From the NCBI GenBank assembly GCA_044375415.1, contig JBILMS010000111.1, positions 1-6,035 on the forward strand: DNA of 6,035 nucleotides, in the 5' to 3' direction. The notes under the pieces were generated by a model. That model was given only the letters and a program-made list of their open reading frames with translations. It did not search any database and was not told the DNA's origin. Source of the stretch: JAWXBG01 sp044375415. GTDB lineage: Bacteria > Bacteroidota > Bacteroidia > Flavobacteriales_D > Sanyastnellaceae. Within the stretch, counting starts at the first letter, position 1. Every line of letters begins with the position of its first letter. This document shows, in pieces, positions 4,707-6,035 of this stretch. The translations under genes and the position numbers were made by a program.

Positions 4707-6035
4707 ATGAAAAAAGGATTCATTTTTATATTTCAATTACTAATTGGAAGCCAGTTCTATGCACAAATTGGTTTAGAAGCCAATATAAGGCTACGATTTC
4801 ATAATATCCGTATGTCCGACGGCTCGTTTGGTTTTACGGAATCCAATTACAATGAACTTATGGGGTTTCTCGAGGAATTTTATGGCCCCTACAATGTTCA
4901 TTTTTGTATTACCTCAACAGATAATATTGATGACGACTTTTTGTATAATTCTTCATGGGTTCTTCCAGTGACATACTCATTACCTCCTTCCATAGATATT
5001 CAGAATATGTCCTTGGAAGATTATTTCGTTTATCAGGACAATCTTCCTTTTCATAATCATCAGACAATTGATATATTCTGTGAGGCGGTGCACTATGCAA
5101 CGCTTGAAGAAGCTAGTTATTCGGGTGGCGCAGGAATAGGGATAATCGAAACTGGTAATGTGCATATTGTATTGGCTGTGGGTGCTGGTATTATGCCCCA
5201 TTCATCCGGTGCAGTATTAGCTCATGAAATTGGGCATTGTTTAGGCCTTAGTCATACGTTTCCGGCAGCAACAGCGGACCTTCCATTTGATCCTGATTTA
5301 TTCGGTTTTGATACTCCGGGTTGGTTTGCATGCGATGAGATTTATACAACACCTTGGTTGGTTGATGAAAATTGTAATTGGTTACTGGCTGATGATGATT
5401 TTATCTTGACAGAATTGGGTTTAAGTGATCCTTCTGATCCTTTACCCGTGAACGCCACAGAATGTCAGTTGGCTCTATATAATCTGTGGATTCAATCGTT
5501 CGCAGAAATTGTAAATGGGCCAGATGATGTTCAATATACACCACTAACTGACAATATTATGTCATACACTTTTCCTCCTTGTCGAAACTCGTTTACACCA
5601 GGCCAGGCGGAAATAATATGGAGTAATATACTTAGTAACGAGTTTGTATCAGATTTTTCCTTCCTTTCATCCGATACAGAATTTTCGTATAGTGATGTCG
5701 TTGTTGCTGAAAACGAGAGTGTTTCAATAGACGCCGGTACGTTGCTTTATATAAATTCGATTACTCTCGAAAACGGAGCTACTTTGACTTTGAATAATTC
5801 AGTAGTGAATTTTGCTCATCAAGGTGTGATTATAGTAAAACATGGAGCCAGTCTTATTGCGGATAATACTAAATTCACCTCTTACGCAGATTGTGATGCC
5901 GTAAATAATGGATGGAAGTGGATCGAGGTTTGGGGACCAGATCTAGTTGATAACACTCAAGAAATTTCTGGAAATGTTATCCTGAGTGATTGCATAATTG
6001 AAAATGCAATGATTGGGATTTATGGTGGGGTAAGA
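4707..6035 (+). CDS. Secreted pappalysin-type (M43) metalloprotease, 3' end outside window
   Basis: The frame opens at ATG 4707 and has no stop before the window end, so 443 residues are seen. Residues 1-19 (MKKGFIFIFQLLIGSQFYA) form a signal peptide with likely cleavage before Q20. The zinc site HEIGHCLGLSH at 173-183 fits HExxHxxGxxH exactly, with H173, H177 and H183 as ligands and E174 as catalytic base. The downstream Met-turn DNIMSY (M285), followed by C and FTPGQAEI, is typical of the pappalysin/cytophagalysin family M43. After about residue 320 the protein changes to short beta-strand repeats with ITLENGATLTL (352-362), GVIIVKHGASLIADNTKF and GWKWIEVWG, as in right-handed beta-helix regions of Bacteroidota surface proteins. 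A type IX secretion sorting domain would be expected at the missing C-terminus (inference). Several cysteines (for example C67 and C178) could form disulfides. The substrate is unknown. The start is preferred because it directly precedes the signal peptide; no Shine-Dalgarno is visible. Confidence 0.9.
   Translation, partial: MKKGFIFIFQLLIGSQFYAQIGLEANIRLRFHNIRMSDGSFGFTESNYNELMGFLEEFYGPYNVHFCITSTDNIDDDFLYNSSWVLPVTYSLPPSIDIQNMSLEDYFVYQDNLPFHNHQTIDIFCEAVHYATLEEASYSGGAGIGIIETGNVHIVLAVGAGIMPHSSGAVLAHEIGHCLGLSHTFPAATADLPFDPDLFGFDTPGWFACDEIYTTPWLVDENCNWLLADDDFILTELGLSDPSDPLPVNATECQLALYNLWIQSFAEIVNGPDDVQYTPLTDNIMSYTFPPCRNSFTPGQAEIIWSNILSNEFVSDFSFLSSDTEFSYSDVVVAENESVSIDAGTLLYINSITLENGATLTLNNSVVNFAHQGVIIVKHGASLIADNTKFTSYADCDAVNNGWKWIEVWGPDLVDNTQEISGNVILSDCIIENAMIGIYGGVR

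Noticed and set aside
4909..5201. Minus-strand frames of 63 and 73 codons
   Set aside because: They lie antisense within the metalloprotease domain, whose frame is open throughout with recognisable motifs.

Overview
The window looks like a piece of a Bacteroidota chromosome, probably from a flavobacterium-like lineage. Three things suggest this: a BatA-type protein with the paired N-terminal membrane anchors typical of that phylum, a fragment of the Bacteroidota-centred TIGR02757/DUF2400 family, and a secreted pappalysin-type (M43) metalloprotease joined to a beta-helix-like region. A TAnnTTTG promoter-like box and mostly absent Shine-Dalgarno sequences fit the same group. This placement rests on protein families only, not on a marker gene.

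Left part (1-3395, minus strand): a two-gene unit. A 681-residue BatA-like membrane protein with a DxSxS von Willebrand A motif is followed after one base by a 411-residue dihydroorotase homologue. The second gene's GGAG ribosome site overlaps the end of the first, so translation is probably coupled. The dihydroorotase homologue has lost the HxH metal motif and a third metal histidine, so it is probably a non-catalytic PyrC-like subunit. A 63-bp repeat lies just downstream (39-101), and an inverted copy lies upstream of the pair (3483-3545).

Middle (3396-3840): a divergent intergenic region. It holds the second 63-bp repeat and a tandem array of 87/88-bp units, each with four GGG runs spaced 9, 11 and 9 bases apart. 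The longer open reading frames here are by-products of the repeats.

Right part (3841-6035, plus strand): the first ~114 codons of a TIGR02757-family gene with strongly C-ending codons. It stops matching the family abruptly near 4182 and closes after eight unrelated codons. About 520 bases without a recognisable gene follow, AT-rich in the second half and carrying several small inverted repeats. From 4707 a long frame stays open to the window end (443 codons seen): a signal peptide, a metzincin zinc site HEIGHCLGLSH, a Met-turn, and the start of a beta-helix-like C-terminal region.

No complete new system is evident. The best leads are the GGG-phased repeats, the inverted repeat pair bracketing the operon, the broken TIGR02757 gene with atypical codon use, and the metal-site loss in the dihydroorotase homologue.
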